This document shows positions 8,065 through 17,400 of a stretch of 64,000 bases of DNA, piece by piece; within the stretch, counting starts at the first letter, position 1; each line of letters starts with the position of its first letter. Source of the DNA: Pseudobdellovibrionaceae bacterium (GTDB lineage Bacteria > Bdellovibrionota > Bdellovibrionia > Bdellovibrionales > JAGQZY01). Where the stretch lies: NCBI GenBank assembly GCA_020635085.1, contig JACKAL010000002.1, forward strand, positions 248,001-312,000, in the 5' to 3' direction. Under the pieces are notes generated by a model. It saw only the letters and a program-made list of their open reading frames with translations, was not told the DNA's origin and did not search any database. The translations under genes were made by a program, and so were the position numbers.

Positions 8065-9468
8065 ATGGAAGTAGGAATCATCAGACAGGTGATGGGACCA
8101 GTTGTGGACGTGGAGTTTAAATCAAAGAAACTTCCTCCAATTTTAACAGCGCTAAAAACAACCAACAAAGCGATTGATGATCGCAATGACAACCTTGTGC
8201 TAGAGGTAGCTCAGCATTTGGGTGATGGTTTGGTTCGTACCATTTCTATGGACTCCACCGAGGGTCTTGTGCGTGGACAAGAAGTAAAAGATACGGGCTC
8301 TATGATTTCTGCTCCTGTTGGAAAAGAAGTTTTAGGCCGCATCATTAACGTTGTTGGTGAGCCTGTAGATGGTGCTGGCAATGTGACATCTAAAGAATAT
8401 TGGCCAATCCACCGCGAAGCTCCGAAGTTTGAAGATCAGTCGACAAAAGCGGAAATGCTGATGACGGGAATTAAAGTTGTGGATCTCTTAGCTCCTTACG
8501 CAAAGGGTGGAAAGATTGGTCTCTTCGGCGGTGCGGGTGTTGGTAAAACCGTATTGATTCAAGAACTTATTCGTAACATCGCAACCGAGCACGGCGGCTA
8601 CTCTGTATTTGCCGGTGTGGGTGAGCGTACGCGCGAAGGTACAGATCTTTGGTTAGAAATGAAAGAGTCAGGCGTTATCGATAAAACAGCGCTTGTCTAT
8701 GGACAGATGAACGAACCACCAGGTGCGCGCGCGCGTGTGGCCTTAACAGGATTAACGATCGCTGAATATTTCCGTGATCGCGAAGGGCAGGACGTTCTTT
8801 TCTTTGTCGATAACATTTTCCGTTTCACGCAAGCGGGCGCGGAAGTGTCGGCTCTCTTGGGCCGTATTCCTTCAGCGGTGGGTTATCAGCCAACACTGGG
8901 AACAGACATGGGCTCACTCCAAGAGCGTATTACATCGACAACAAAAGGTTCGGTAACATCTGTGCAGGCGGTTTACGTTCCTGCGGATGACTACACGGAT
9001 CCAGCTCCCGCAACAACATTTACTCACTTAGATGCGACGACCAACTTAGATCGTGATATTTCAGCAATGGGTATTTACCCTGCAGTTCATCCGCTCACGT
9101 CCACATCGCGTCTTCTTCACCCGGATATCGTGGGCGAAGAGCACTACAGAACAGCTCGTGATGTGCAGGCTCTTTTACAACGCTATAAAGAGCTTCAAGA
9201 TATTATCGCGATTTTGGGTATGGATGAATTGAGCGAAGACGATAAACTTGTTGTGGGTCGCGCGCGTAAAGTACAGCGCTTCCTCAGCCAGCCGTTCTTT
9301 GTGGCGGAAGTATTTACCGGATCTCCTGGAAAATATGTCGACATTAAAGATACCGTTAAAGGCTTTAGAGAAATTCTTGATGGTAAATATGACGATCTTC
9401 CTGAGCAAGCATTCTACATGGTGGGAACAATCGAAGACGCCATCGAGAAAGCCAAATCTATTTCATAA
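8065..9468 (+). CDS. atpD: ATP synthase F1 subunit beta
   Basis: 467-residue catalytic subunit. P-loop GGAGVGKT near residue 154, catalytic GERTREG with the conserved Glu-Arg near residue 185, Walker B region VLFFVDNIFRFTQAG, and the DELSEDDK (DELSEED-like) loop near residue 390 that interacts with gamma and epsilon. A good GAGGAG ribosome binding site precedes the ATG. Confidence 0.98.
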   Translation: MEVGIIRQVMGPVVDVEFKSKKLPPILTALKTTNKAIDDRNDNLVLEVAQHLGDGLVRTISMDSTEGLVRGQEVKDTGSMISAPVGKEVLGRIINVVGEPVDGAGNVTSKEYWPIHREAPKFEDQSTKAEMLMTGIKVVDLLAPYAKGGKIGLFGGAGVGKTVLIQELIRNIATEHGGYSVFAGVGERTREGTDLWLEMKESGVIDKTALVYGQMNEPPGARARVALTGLTIAEYFRDREGQDVLFFVDNIFRFTQAGAEVSALLGRIPSAVGYQPTLGTDMGSLQERITSTTKGSVTSVQAVYVPADDYTDPAPATTFTHLDATTNLDRDISAMGIYPAVHPLTSTSRLLHPDIVGEEHYRTARDVQALLQRYKELQDIIAILGMDELSEDDKLVVGRARKVQRFLSQPFFVAEVFTGSPGKYVDIKDTVKGFREILDGKYDDLPEQAFYMVGTIEDAIEKAKSIS

Positions 9469-9477
9469 AGGACGACG

Positions 9478-9879
9478 ATGTTCAGCTTAACGCTTGTGAC
9501 GCCAGCAAAAAAAATTTTGGAAAAAGCAGCACTTAAAAAAGTGCTTGTTCCAGCTTATCGCGGAGAAATTGAAATTCTCCCAGGCCATGCGCCACTGATT
9601 ACAACACTTTCTGCCGGCGTTTTAGCTTATCAACTGGAAGGTTCCAGCGAAGAGGCTAAGGTCTCTATTAGCTGGGGTTACTGTGAAGTGACACCTCTTG
9701 GTGAGGTGAGCGTTCTTGCTGAAACGGCAGAAGCCAAAAACGAAATTGATCTTGCGCGTGCCGAGAAGGCTCGCGAAACGGCGCTCAAACAGATGGGTAC
9801 CACAACGTACGAAGCGTTTGAAAAAACCAAACGCAAGCTTGAAAGAGCCGAAGCGCGCATTAAAACAGTACGAGGATAA
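9478..9879 (+). CDS. atpC: ATP synthase F1 subunit epsilon
   Basis: 133-residue rotor subunit with the N-terminal beta-sandwich (SLTLVTPAKKILEKA, then YRGEIEILPGHAPLITTLSAG, the family hallmark) and a C-terminal helical hairpin. The latter can act as an inhibitory or ATP-sensing arm. It is the last recognisable ATP synthase gene; genes for subunits a and c are not in the window. Confidence 0.95.
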   Translation: MFSLTLVTPAKKILEKAALKKVLVPAYRGEIEILPGHAPLITTLSAGVLAYQLEGSSEEAKVSISWGYCEVTPLGEVSVLAETAEAKNEIDLARAEKARETALKQMGTTTYEAFEKTKRKLERAEARIKTVRG

Positions 9880-9887
9880 TCACACCT

Positions 9888-10382
9888 ATGTCGCAGGATA
9901 ATTTGCGCTTTCGCTATTCTGCCTTTCTGCAAAATGTCGAAATCGAAATATCAAGCAAATCCCAAGGGGATGCTTATCATGTGGATTGCTTCGCAGATCT
10001 CAAGCTACCCATTTTAAAAAAACAATTTACCACGCAGACGACCTTCGCGGACAAAGGTTTGCGCTGGCTCAGCCATCAACCGGTCGCAGAAAAAGGGCAA
10101 ACCCTACCACATGTAACACCAGATAAATACCCAGAAGGGGCCATCGACCCCATTGGCTTTTTTTTAAAATTGCATCGCCAAGAATGGCTTGGCGATTCCG
10201 TTTGTCTCGTGGTCGGTGGAAAAGCGGTCATGCTCGATGTGAAGCAATTACCAGATGGGTTTGAGGTGGCGCGCCCTGAGAAAAATCAAAAACTGATTGT
10301 GCGCACAGGAGTGAATGGCATCGAGCAACTTGAGGTGCCCCTTCCGGTTATTGGGGCCCTCAAAATTAAACGCATCGACTAA
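9888..10382 (+). CDS. Unknown protein encoded after atpC
   Basis: 164-residue soluble-looking protein without signal peptide or membrane segment. It appears mostly beta-stranded (alternating hydrophobics such as VEIEISSKS and KLIVRTGVNGIEQLEVPLPVIGALKI). I do not recognise a family or catalytic motif. It follows atpC by 8 nt and ends in TAATG overlapping the next gene, so it is co-transcribed with the ATP synthase operon. Whether it serves the enzyme or is only housed in its operon cannot be told. Confidence 0.75.
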   Translation: MSQDNLRFRYSAFLQNVEIEISSKSQGDAYHVDCFADLKLPILKKQFTTQTTFADKGLRWLSHQPVAEKGQTLPHVTPDKYPEGAIDPIGFFLKLHRQEWLGDSVCLVVGGKAVMLDVKQLPDGFEVARPEKNQKLIVRTGVNGIEQLEVPLPVIGALKIKRID

Positions 10383-10783
10383 TGGGCTACATAAAAGAAC
10401 TAGTTAAAAAAATAGATATCCCGGTTTATTTGCGAATTTTATCGGTATTTTATTTTTTAGGATTCTTACTTCATTTGATGGATGTCTTTGGCTGGCGACT
10501 TGAGCTAACCAGGCTTCATCCCTTTTGGACCACGTGGGTGTGGTTTTTACTTGTCGCAGACCTGATCACCGCGCTTTTACTGATATGGGCACCCCTGCTT
10601 GGTGTGATAGGGTTTCATGTTGTCGCCCTTGCACAACTCTTCGCCTATATTATCTACCAGGAGTTCTTTGGTCGCCAAGATGCACTGGTACTGTTTCATG
10701 TGATCAGCCTTGTTTTCTATTGGAAACTCTATGCAAGAAAAAAGCGTGCCGAATTTGATGGATCGAAGGAAAAATCGCGGTAG
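10382..10783 (+). CDS. Small four-helix inner-membrane protein, unknown
   Basis: 133 residues with about four hydrophobic segments (ILSVFYFLGFLLHLMDVF, TTWVWFLLVADLITALLLIW, GVIGFHVVALAQLFAYII, ALVLFHVISLVFYWKLY) and basic ends (N-terminal KELVKK, C-terminal ARKKRAEFDGSKEKSR). The ATG shares one base with the previous stop (TAATG), so translation is coupled. No family recognised. It ends the atp transcription unit; the sequence after it has a short ACACCC/GGGTGT hairpin but no convincing T-run. Confidence 0.78.
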   Translation: MGYIKELVKKIDIPVYLRILSVFYFLGFLLHLMDVFGWRLELTRLHPFWTTWVWFLLVADLITALLLIWAPLLGVIGFHVVALAQLFAYIIYQEFFGRQDALVLFHVISLVFYWKLYARKKRAEFDGSKEKSR

Positions 10784-10863
10784 AGGTATTTCGCCAAGAT
10801 AAATACGCACACCCAGGGTGTCTGTAAAAAAAGTATTGTTAATAATACACCACCTCTTGAATG

Positions 10864-10896
10864 AACCCCAAAAGAGTTTGCTCTCTTTGCGGGGTT
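10864..10896 (+). other. Hairpin in the leader of the following outer-membrane gene
   Basis: AACCCC pairs with GGGGTT and, inside, AAAGAG pairs with CTCTTT around a 6-nt loop. It sits about 95 nt before the chosen start of the next gene and has no following T-run, so it may be a leader structure rather than a terminator. I could not match it to a known riboswitch. Confidence 0.4.
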
Positions 10897-10989
10897 ATGA
10901 TCAGCTATAAAGAAGAAGGTGGGCTGTCGAAAGGGGCAGGTTCGCAGATGAGGCAGGGGGCAAATTTTACAAGGCGAGAAGAGGGAAAT

Positions 10990-11604
10990 ATGAAATTAAA
11001 AATATTATCTGCCGCGATGAGTGTTTTATTTGTAAATGTGTATGCATACGCACAAGAAATTGAGACTTATGCGAACCATGTCACGGATAAAACCTATGAT
11101 TTCGAAATCAGAGTATCTCCCGTAAGCCTCTTGTTTGGTTGGTACGGCATGGAGCTTGCGTATCGTTTTAATGATCAACTAGATGTGGGAATTAACGGGA
11201 CGTCTTATCAGAATTCGGTAGATAAGGGCGGCAACATGTTTATTCCAACATATGAAGGTCACTCCGTAGGATTGAACATGAACTATTATTTTTCGAGTGC
11301 GACAAATGGTGTCCCCACCTGGTACGCGAGTTTCAAATTAAATCAAGATGATTTCGACAGCATTGGTCATGCCAGCAGTACAATTACGAAGAAGCGCGGA
11401 ATGAGTTCATCGGGCCTTCTTGGTTACCGAGCGCCAATCCAAATTTTATCAAAACAGTTTAGCTTTTTAGTGGCTGGTGGGATGCAAACGACATTTTATT
11501 CTATTGAAGAGCGTAATAAAGAGGCGCCACAAAGAATCACTCAAAAAACAGCGCAGAATAACGTTGTTCCTTACGTAGAACTAAAAATAGCATATCAGTT
11601 TTAG
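10990..11604 (+). CDS. Predicted outer-membrane beta-barrel protein
   Basis: 204-residue secreted protein. The ATG at 10990 follows GAGGGAA and gives a standard signal peptide (MKLKILSAAMSVLF...AYAQE). An in-frame ATG 43 codons upstream would bury this signal, so it is rejected. The mature part alternates hydrophobic and polar residues in strands (FEIRVSPVSLLFGWYGMELAYRF, DVGINGTSYQNS, VGLNMNYYFSS) and ends in YVELKIAYQF, a C-terminal aromatic of the kind recognised by the BAM machinery. About eight strands are likely. Function unknown; stands alone between the atp operon and convergent genes. Confidence 0.78.
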   Translation: MKLKILSAAMSVLFVNVYAYAQEIETYANHVTDKTYDFEIRVSPVSLLFGWYGMELAYRFNDQLDVGINGTSYQNSVDKGGNMFIPTYEGHSVGLNMNYYFSSATNGVPTWYASFKLNQDDFDSIGHASSTITKKRGMSSSGLLGYRAPIQILSKQFSFLVAGGMQTTFYSIEERNKEAPQRITQKTAQNNVVPYVELKIAYQF

Positions 11605-11622
11605 AGAAATATACAGAGAAGC

Positions 11623-12417
11623 TTAGCGCCCCTCTAGATCGGCGCAGGCATCAGGATTGAGTTCGCCCCCCTCATCAAAATAAGGGAAATCCCATTTGCG
11701 AAAACGATCCTCGCTTTGTGTGTAAAGAAGAACACGAAGAGCGTAATGGTCTGATGCTAAGTCGGACTCCATCTTATCTCCTACCGAAAGCCACTCGAAG
11801 TAGAGATGTTTATCCCCAATGGGAATCAAGCGCATTGTAAAATCGTAATTAAATAGCAGGGAGCGCCCATCTATCGTTTTAATTGACGAAAGCTGACCCT
11901 TAAGCTGACAGCGCCAAACACCAGTTTCTTGTTTAAAGTTTTTAAGTGGGCAGCGGTAAATGATTTCGGGAGCACCATAATCGGCCCGCAAAAGAACAAC
12001 ATCTTCCTTATCTCCAAAACGGTAGTGCGCCTGTCTCTCGAATTGAAAAAAAATACGATTGCGCGCAGGAGAATTATCTGAAAGGAGCGGATCTTTGTTT
12101 TGCGTGCCCTCTTCTTTGCGAGCATCAATAAATGAGTTTTCTCCATCCAGCTTTTTAACATCAGACGAGAGTTCTTTAGCAGAGGGAGAATAGGGGTAAT
12201 ATTTTACAATGGGATGAGATCCAGCAACACTTTGTCTAAAAAACTCGGGCATTTTTAAATAATGGGATTTTCGCAAATCTTCCTGTTTATCTACACACTG
12301 TTGATAAGTGGGAGCAGTAGATTCATCCTTGTCTGTGTGCGCGCAACGAACAAACGCAAGAAAAGAAAAAAGGCAAACAGCAAAGTGAAATAAAAAATTT
12401 AAATTAAAAATAAACAT
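11623..12417 (-). CDS. Secreted unknown protein, possible lipoprotein
   Basis: 264 residues from the ATG at 12417. The N-terminus has a long hydrophobic segment (FLFHFAVCLFSFLAFVRCAH), in which FVRC could be a poor lipobox. The frame extends 24 codons upstream, but that part is polar, so the later start is preferred even though neither start has a strong ribosome binding site. The body is beta-rich with several cysteines (YRCPLKN, WRCQLKG). No known family recognised. It lies 18 bp from the convergent beta-barrel gene and downstream of the nagZ-like gene in the same direction. Confidence 0.65.
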   Translation of the reverse strand: MFIFNLNFLFHFAVCLFSFLAFVRCAHTDKDESTAPTYQQCVDKQEDLRKSHYLKMPEFFRQSVAGSHPIVKYYPYSPSAKELSSDVKKLDGENSFIDARKEEGTQNKDPLLSDNSPARNRIFFQFERQAHYRFGDKEDVVLLRADYGAPEIIYRCPLKNFKQETGVWRCQLKGQLSSIKTIDGRSLLFNYDFTMRLIPIGDKHLYFEWLSVGDKMESDLASDHYALRVLLYTQSEDRFRKWDFPYFDEGGELNPDACADLEGR

Positions 12418-12525
12418 GTACTGAGTATCAGATGAAAGGGAAGAGCTGTCTAGAGATTCTCCAGCTTTGACATACTGCCGAGGGCACACCGTTCGGCCCG
12501 CGCAAGAGTATTAATGAGAAAAAGA

Positions 12526-14106
12526 TCACCAGGACAAAAGCGAAACACTTGTTTTGGAGCGATTAATGGCATCTGCAGCATAGGCCCCGAGTCGCGGATG
12601 ATAGGAGTAGAGTTCGATAATTTCTAAAAAAGCATTGCGATCGTCAAAACGAAAGTTGGGAAGAGAACTAATGACGAGAGTTTGCCGCTTCATTTCTTCG
12701 GGCAGGGCGCGCGCAATGGAGAGAGTTTTGTAATTTGAAACATGAAACACCAAAAGCTCATTGTTTTGTAACTGAGGTATACCGGAGCGTTTGAAAGAGC
12801 GAAGACCGCTGGCCTTTATGTTCTTTGCAAAACTCGCCGAGAAAGATCGATACCAAGAGAAAACAGCAAATTTACTAAACTGGCTTGCTCTTGTTGCCAA
12901 GCCGGGGAGGGTTTTAAAATAATGAGCAAAAACCTCCGAGTAAGCTTGAGAATAGGGTATGTTTTTTAAATCAGCTTTTAGGGAAGTAAGGGCAGCCAAC
13001 GAGCGCGTTTGTGGTGCCGCTACTTTATTTTTTATAGCGAGTATTTTGGAGACGCTGTGATTAAGACGATCCATAGAAATTTTTCCGCGCTTTACGGCGC
13101 GAATGATCGCATTGCGAGCACGCAATTGGGCGCGCTGATTCCAGCCGAACATAATAAGATCATTGCCGGCAAGAATCGCGGCAACAGCGCGATCTTCCAG
13201 CTTAGGGATATGTGCGGCGCCACCCATTTCCACATCATCAGTAACAATGAGACCATTATAATGAAGCTGATCTTGCAGCACACTGGTAACAAGAGTTTTA
13301 GAAAACGTTGCTGGCACACTCGTTGTATCAATTAAGGGGTAGGCAATGTGGGCCACCATAATTCCCGAAGAAAAAGAAGCCGCCGCGAACTGCGTAAACG
13401 GAATAAGATCAGCACCAAGAAGTTCATTTAATGAAACATTTCTTGTCGGCGTCATGTGATGTGAATCTAAAGAAATAGGTCCGTGGCCAGGGAAGTGTTT
13501 AGCTACAGGAAGAATGTGCCCCTCTGATAGGCCCTGGGCAAAAGCCACACCCATGTTTCCCGACTGATGCGGAGATTCCGAAAAACTGCGTGGCCCAATA
13601 AAAGACTGAAGTTTATTATCGGTCACATCCAAGACGGGCGCGAGGTTCATGTTAAAACCCAACAGAGAGAGAAGCTCTCCGGTCGCTTTTCCTGCTTGGA
13701 AGGCAATCGTGGGATCATTTGTCTGCCCAATCGTATACGCACTCGGAAGTGCTGGAGAAGTATGGATGCGCGCCACGCCCCCACCCTCTTGATCAACCGC
13801 AATCAACAACGGGACTTTTGTGTGCGCTAGGGATTGACGTTGAAGATCGCTGTTGAGGTGTGAGATTTGTTTCAATGTTTTGATGTTGCGACCAAAAATA
13901 ATGACAGCGCCGGGCTTAATTGTTTGTAGATGCTTTTTAAATTTTGGAGAAAGAGCTTTGCCAGTAAAGCCCACCATAAACATCTGACCGACTTTTTGCT
14001 CAAGTGTCATTTTATCTAGAGGAGATTCTGTGGGGAGATCAACCTCTGTTGCCCAAAGGGGGTTAGAAAAGAAAAAACAAAAAACAACGAGAGAGATTTG
14101 TCGCAT
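12526..14106 (-). CDS. nagZ: NagZ-type beta-N-acetylhexosaminidase (GH3), secreted
   Basis: Glycoside hydrolase family 3 enzyme expected to remove N-acetylglucosamine from muropeptides. The NagZ signatures are present: KHFPGHG followed by D.H near residues 203-215 (His-Asp acid/base loop) and VTDDVEMGG near residue 290 with the nucleophilic Asp. Substrate-pocket motifs VDQEGGGVAR and PVLDV are also visible. At 526 residues it is longer than cytoplasmic NagZ (~340), with a C-terminal extension of ~170 residues as in secreted relatives. An N-terminal signal peptide (MRQISLVVFCFFFSNPLWA) indicates export, unlike the cytoplasmic recycling enzyme, so a role in wall remodelling or prey peptidoglycan digestion is plausible (inference). 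Confidence 0.9.
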   Translation of the reverse strand: MRQISLVVFCFFFSNPLWATEVDLPTESPLDKMTLEQKVGQMFMVGFTGKALSPKFKKHLQTIKPGAVIIFGRNIKTLKQISHLNSDLQRQSLAHTKVPLLIAVDQEGGGVARIHTSPALPSAYTIGQTNDPTIAFQAGKATGELLSLLGFNMNLAPVLDVTDNKLQSFIGPRSFSESPHQSGNMGVAFAQGLSEGHILPVAKHFPGHGPISLDSHHMTPTRNVSLNELLGADLIPFTQFAAASFSSGIMVAHIAYPLIDTTSVPATFSKTLVTSVLQDQLHYNGLIVTDDVEMGGAAHIPKLEDRAVAAILAGNDLIMFGWNQRAQLRARNAIIRAVKRGKISMDRLNHSVSKILAIKNKVAAPQTRSLAALTSLKADLKNIPYSQAYSEVFAHYFKTLPGLATRASQFSKFAVFSWYRSFSASFAKNIKASGLRSFKRSGIPQLQNNELLVFHVSNYKTLSIARALPEEMKRQTLVISSLPNFRFDDRNAFLEIIELYSYHPRLGAYAADAINRSKTSVSLLSW

Positions 14107-14204
14107 CTCTATAGAGTAACAAGAGGAGGTGCGGAGAGAGAAATTTTTTTTAATGAGAGCGCCTTAGGTCTAATCTAGTCGCCACAGACGGAGGGCGAGT
14201 CTCA

Positions 14205-14431
14205 ACACGAGAATTGCTATTCGTTGTGTCGGCCGTTAGGGGTGCCTCGAGGATGGAGAATATGCTTGCGGTCACGGGCTCGTCCCCAGGCCAGCGAAGC
14301 TATACAGCTTCGCCAAGGGGCCTGCTCCGGATCGCGTCATCTACGATGCCGCAACCCGGATACGCCCCGTGCGCTCGCAGAATTCTCCATCCTCGAGGCA
14401 CCCCTAACGGCCTCTCTCCGAATATCGGGGA
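14205..14431. repeat. Multi-branched inverted-repeat element
   Basis: GC-rich block in the 359-bp gap between nagZ and mfd. Arms at 14231-14261 and 14382-14412 are perfect 31-bp inverted complements. Pairing continues inward with interruptions (CACGGG with CCCGTG) to about 45 bp. The interior folds into two further hairpins: GCGAAGCT/AGCTTCGC with an ATAC loop, enclosed by AGGCC/GGCCT; and TCCGG/CCGGA enclosing GCGTCAT. Small stems flank it at 14205-14229 and 14415-14431. The result is a two-armed cloverleaf-like fold on either strand. No T-run follows and no convincing gene is inside. It could be a non-autonomous mobile element, a REP-type sequence or a structured RNA. Confidence 0.8.
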
Positions 14432-14465
14432 CAGACAGGGACGGACTTTAGTTTAAGCGCAGAGA

Positions 14466-17400
14466 CTAAATAAATTTAAGTAAATAATTAAGCTCGTCAA
14501 AGACATTTTGCCAGCTGATGGCGTTCATGCGCACCTTGAGACGATTGTCGGGGGTGAGGGCGTATTTTTTGTTGGGAAGAGCAGTGAGCTCTACAATTTT
14601 TTGTACGGGCATGCGCGTTTGTTCGGTAAACGCGAGGCTAATGGCTTGCGCGCCAGCGGAGACATCGCGAATGCCCAGCTCTTTGCATTGATGGCGGATC
14701 ATCATAATACCAAAAAGATTAAGCACCTCTTCGGGTGGATGGCCGAATTGATCGTTAACCGCACGTTCGATGCGGTCCACCTCGTCGATGGAGTGAATGC
14801 TCGAAAGCGCCTTATAATAGGAGAGGCGTACGCGGATGTCTGGCATATAGCTGTGGGGGATAAGAGCTTTAATGCGCAAGTTGATCTCAGGTTCGATTTC
14901 AGGAACCACGGCTTCGCCGCGCGCTTCGTGGATCGCTTGCTCAAGAAGATCCATGTAGAGCTCATAACCGACGGCATCTGCACTCCCCGATTGTTCTTCG
15001 CCGAGGAGGGTGCCGGCGCCGCGCAGCTCGAGATCAAACTGTGCGATCTGAATGCCACTTCCCAGAGCTGTGTTCTGCTGAAGAATGCGCAAGCGTTCTT
15101 TGGCGACGGTGTCGAGTTGTCCTGAGCGCGGAACGAGTAAATAACAGAAAGCGCGTTGCTTGCCGCGCCCCACGCGACCACGCAACTGATAGAGTTGACT
15201 AAGGCCTAAGGCCTGCGCCTGATCGATAAAGATAGTGTTGACACTTGGGATATCAACGCCCGACTCAATGATCGTGGTACAAAGTAAAAGATCCAGATCT
15301 TTTTTTAGAAAAGACACCATTGTTTTTTCAAGAGCGTCTTCTTCCATCTGACCGTGGGCGACACCCAAGCGTATTCCTGGTAGGTGCGAACGGAGCTCAT
15401 CGGCGAGCCCATAAATGCTCTGTACACGATTGTGTAAAAAGAAAATTTGTCCACCGCGCTTGATCTCGGCATCGACAGATTTTTTAATGGTTGTGAAATC
15501 AAATTTAGAAACAAAAGTGCGTGTCGGCAAGCGGTCCACTGGCGGGGTGTTGATAAGGCTCAAATCGCGAATGCCCAAAAGGCTCATGTTGAGTGTGCGC
15601 GGAATGGGGGTCGCTGACATGGCAAGAGTGTCGACATTGTTTTTAAGTAAACGAATTTTTTCTTTGTGCTTAACACCAAATTTTTGTTCTTCATCGACAA
15701 CAAGAAGGCCGAGATTTTTAAATTGTACATCCTGGCTTAAAAGACGATGCGTGCCGATCAGAATATCTATTTTTCCTTCGCGGGTTTTTTGTAAAATTTC
15801 TGAGGCCTCTGCATTTGCGACAAAACGATTGAGAACGGCGATATTGAGCGGCCAACTCTTAAAACGTTTTTGAAAAGTTTCATAGTGTTGCAGGGTGAGA
15901 ATCGTGGTCGGCGCCAGTATGGCCACTTGGCGCTTTTGCGAAGCGACAATAAAAGCAGTGCGCATGGCGACCTCAGTTTTGCCAAAGCCCACATCCCCAC
16001 AAATCAGGCGATCCATGGGACGATCCTTTAGCAGATCATTTTTAATATCATTGATCGCGCGCAATTGATCGGGCGTTTCCTCATAAGGAAAAGCATCCTC
16101 AAAGGAATGCACCGACTCATCGTCCACAGCGTAGGGGTCGCGATGAATTTGTTGGCGCTTAGCATAGAGCTGTACGAGTTCGTTTGCGACTTCGCGCAAA
16201 CGGGTTTGTACTTTGGTTTTAGTTTTTTCCCACTGCTTGCCCCCGAGCTTGTCGAGGATGGGATTGGAGCCCGCGCCTAAATATTTATTAACTTGATTGA
16301 GACGATAAATGGGAAGAAACAGTTTCTCTTTGTCGCGAAAACGGAGCTCGAGAAACTCAGCCTCCACGCCACCGATGTTCATCACCTGAAGACCGACGTA
16401 AATTGCAACACCATGCTGAACATGCACGACGGGGTCACCCTCGTTGAGTTCGGAAAAACTCAGCGCTTGCGCTTGATCCATAGCCTCTTGCACTTGCGTG
16501 GGGCGACGATCGGATTTTTTTAAAAAATACTCGCTGCCAACAAACACACAGTTTTCGCCCAGGAAATGAAACCCTCCACTGAGGCGTCCCTGAATAAAAG
16601 ACACGGCCGAGTTGGATTGGGTAAGTTCATTGACCACGTCAAAAACCTTTAAAGGAATTTGTGCTTTTTCAAACGCTGGTGACAGTCGTTTTAACTGCAT
16701 TTCCGACACGCCAAAAATAAAAATGCGCGAGCCAAGCTTTCGCCACTCATGGCAGCGGGAGATAAGATCATCCATGCGCTCCGTCAGGGTTGCTGCAGGA
16801 GAGGGTGCAAGTTTGCGCGAGGGAAACTCAACGGCGGCCATCTCTTCACCCTCACTTAAAAGGAGGCGCTCTATCGAGAGAGATGGCCGAGAAGACGAAG
16901 CCTTTATCGCATCAATATTAGAGTACAGTATATTTGGTGCGGGCACGTGGGTGGGCTCTTGTGCAAACTCTTCTTGGAGGTGCGAGATATCCGCTAAAAA
17001 ATGAGCTTCGCTATCAACTGCATCCAGCCACCACATTAAGGGAGATGATAAAAAAAACTGTGTGGGTAGGGCGCGTTTTTCATAAAAATAAGGCAATAAA
17101 AAATCGATGCCATCAAAATATGTCGAAGAACGAATCATGCTCTTGAGGCTAGAGGTATCATGAGCGCTATCTTGTTTATCGATGAGGGTGCACGCGCGCA
17201 GCATAGAATTATCGGTAAATAAAATTTCGTGGGCGGGGGCGATCACAAAAGAAGAAAGGGGTGAGTCAATAGAGGCCTGCGTGTTGGCATCAAAAAAGCG
17301 TAGTGACTCTACGATGTCGCCAAAAAGCTCAATGCGTACAGGAAAATCATGAGCCGGTGAGAAAATATCAACGATACCCCCGCGGATAGCGTATGAACCA

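Noticed and set aside
10525..10540. CCACGTGG core near 10530 as a third parS
   Set aside because: Only the central 6-8 bases match; the outer bases of the 16-mer do not.
10861..10989. Upstream N-terminal extension of the outer-membrane barrel gene
   Set aside because: It would place 43 residues before a perfect signal peptide and begins inside the hairpin; the internal ATG has a good GAGGG site.
14214..14456. Open frames of 75-80 codons across the inverted-repeat element
   Set aside because: They read through both arms and hairpins, have no ribosome binding site and exist in more than one frame because GC-rich DNA has few stops.
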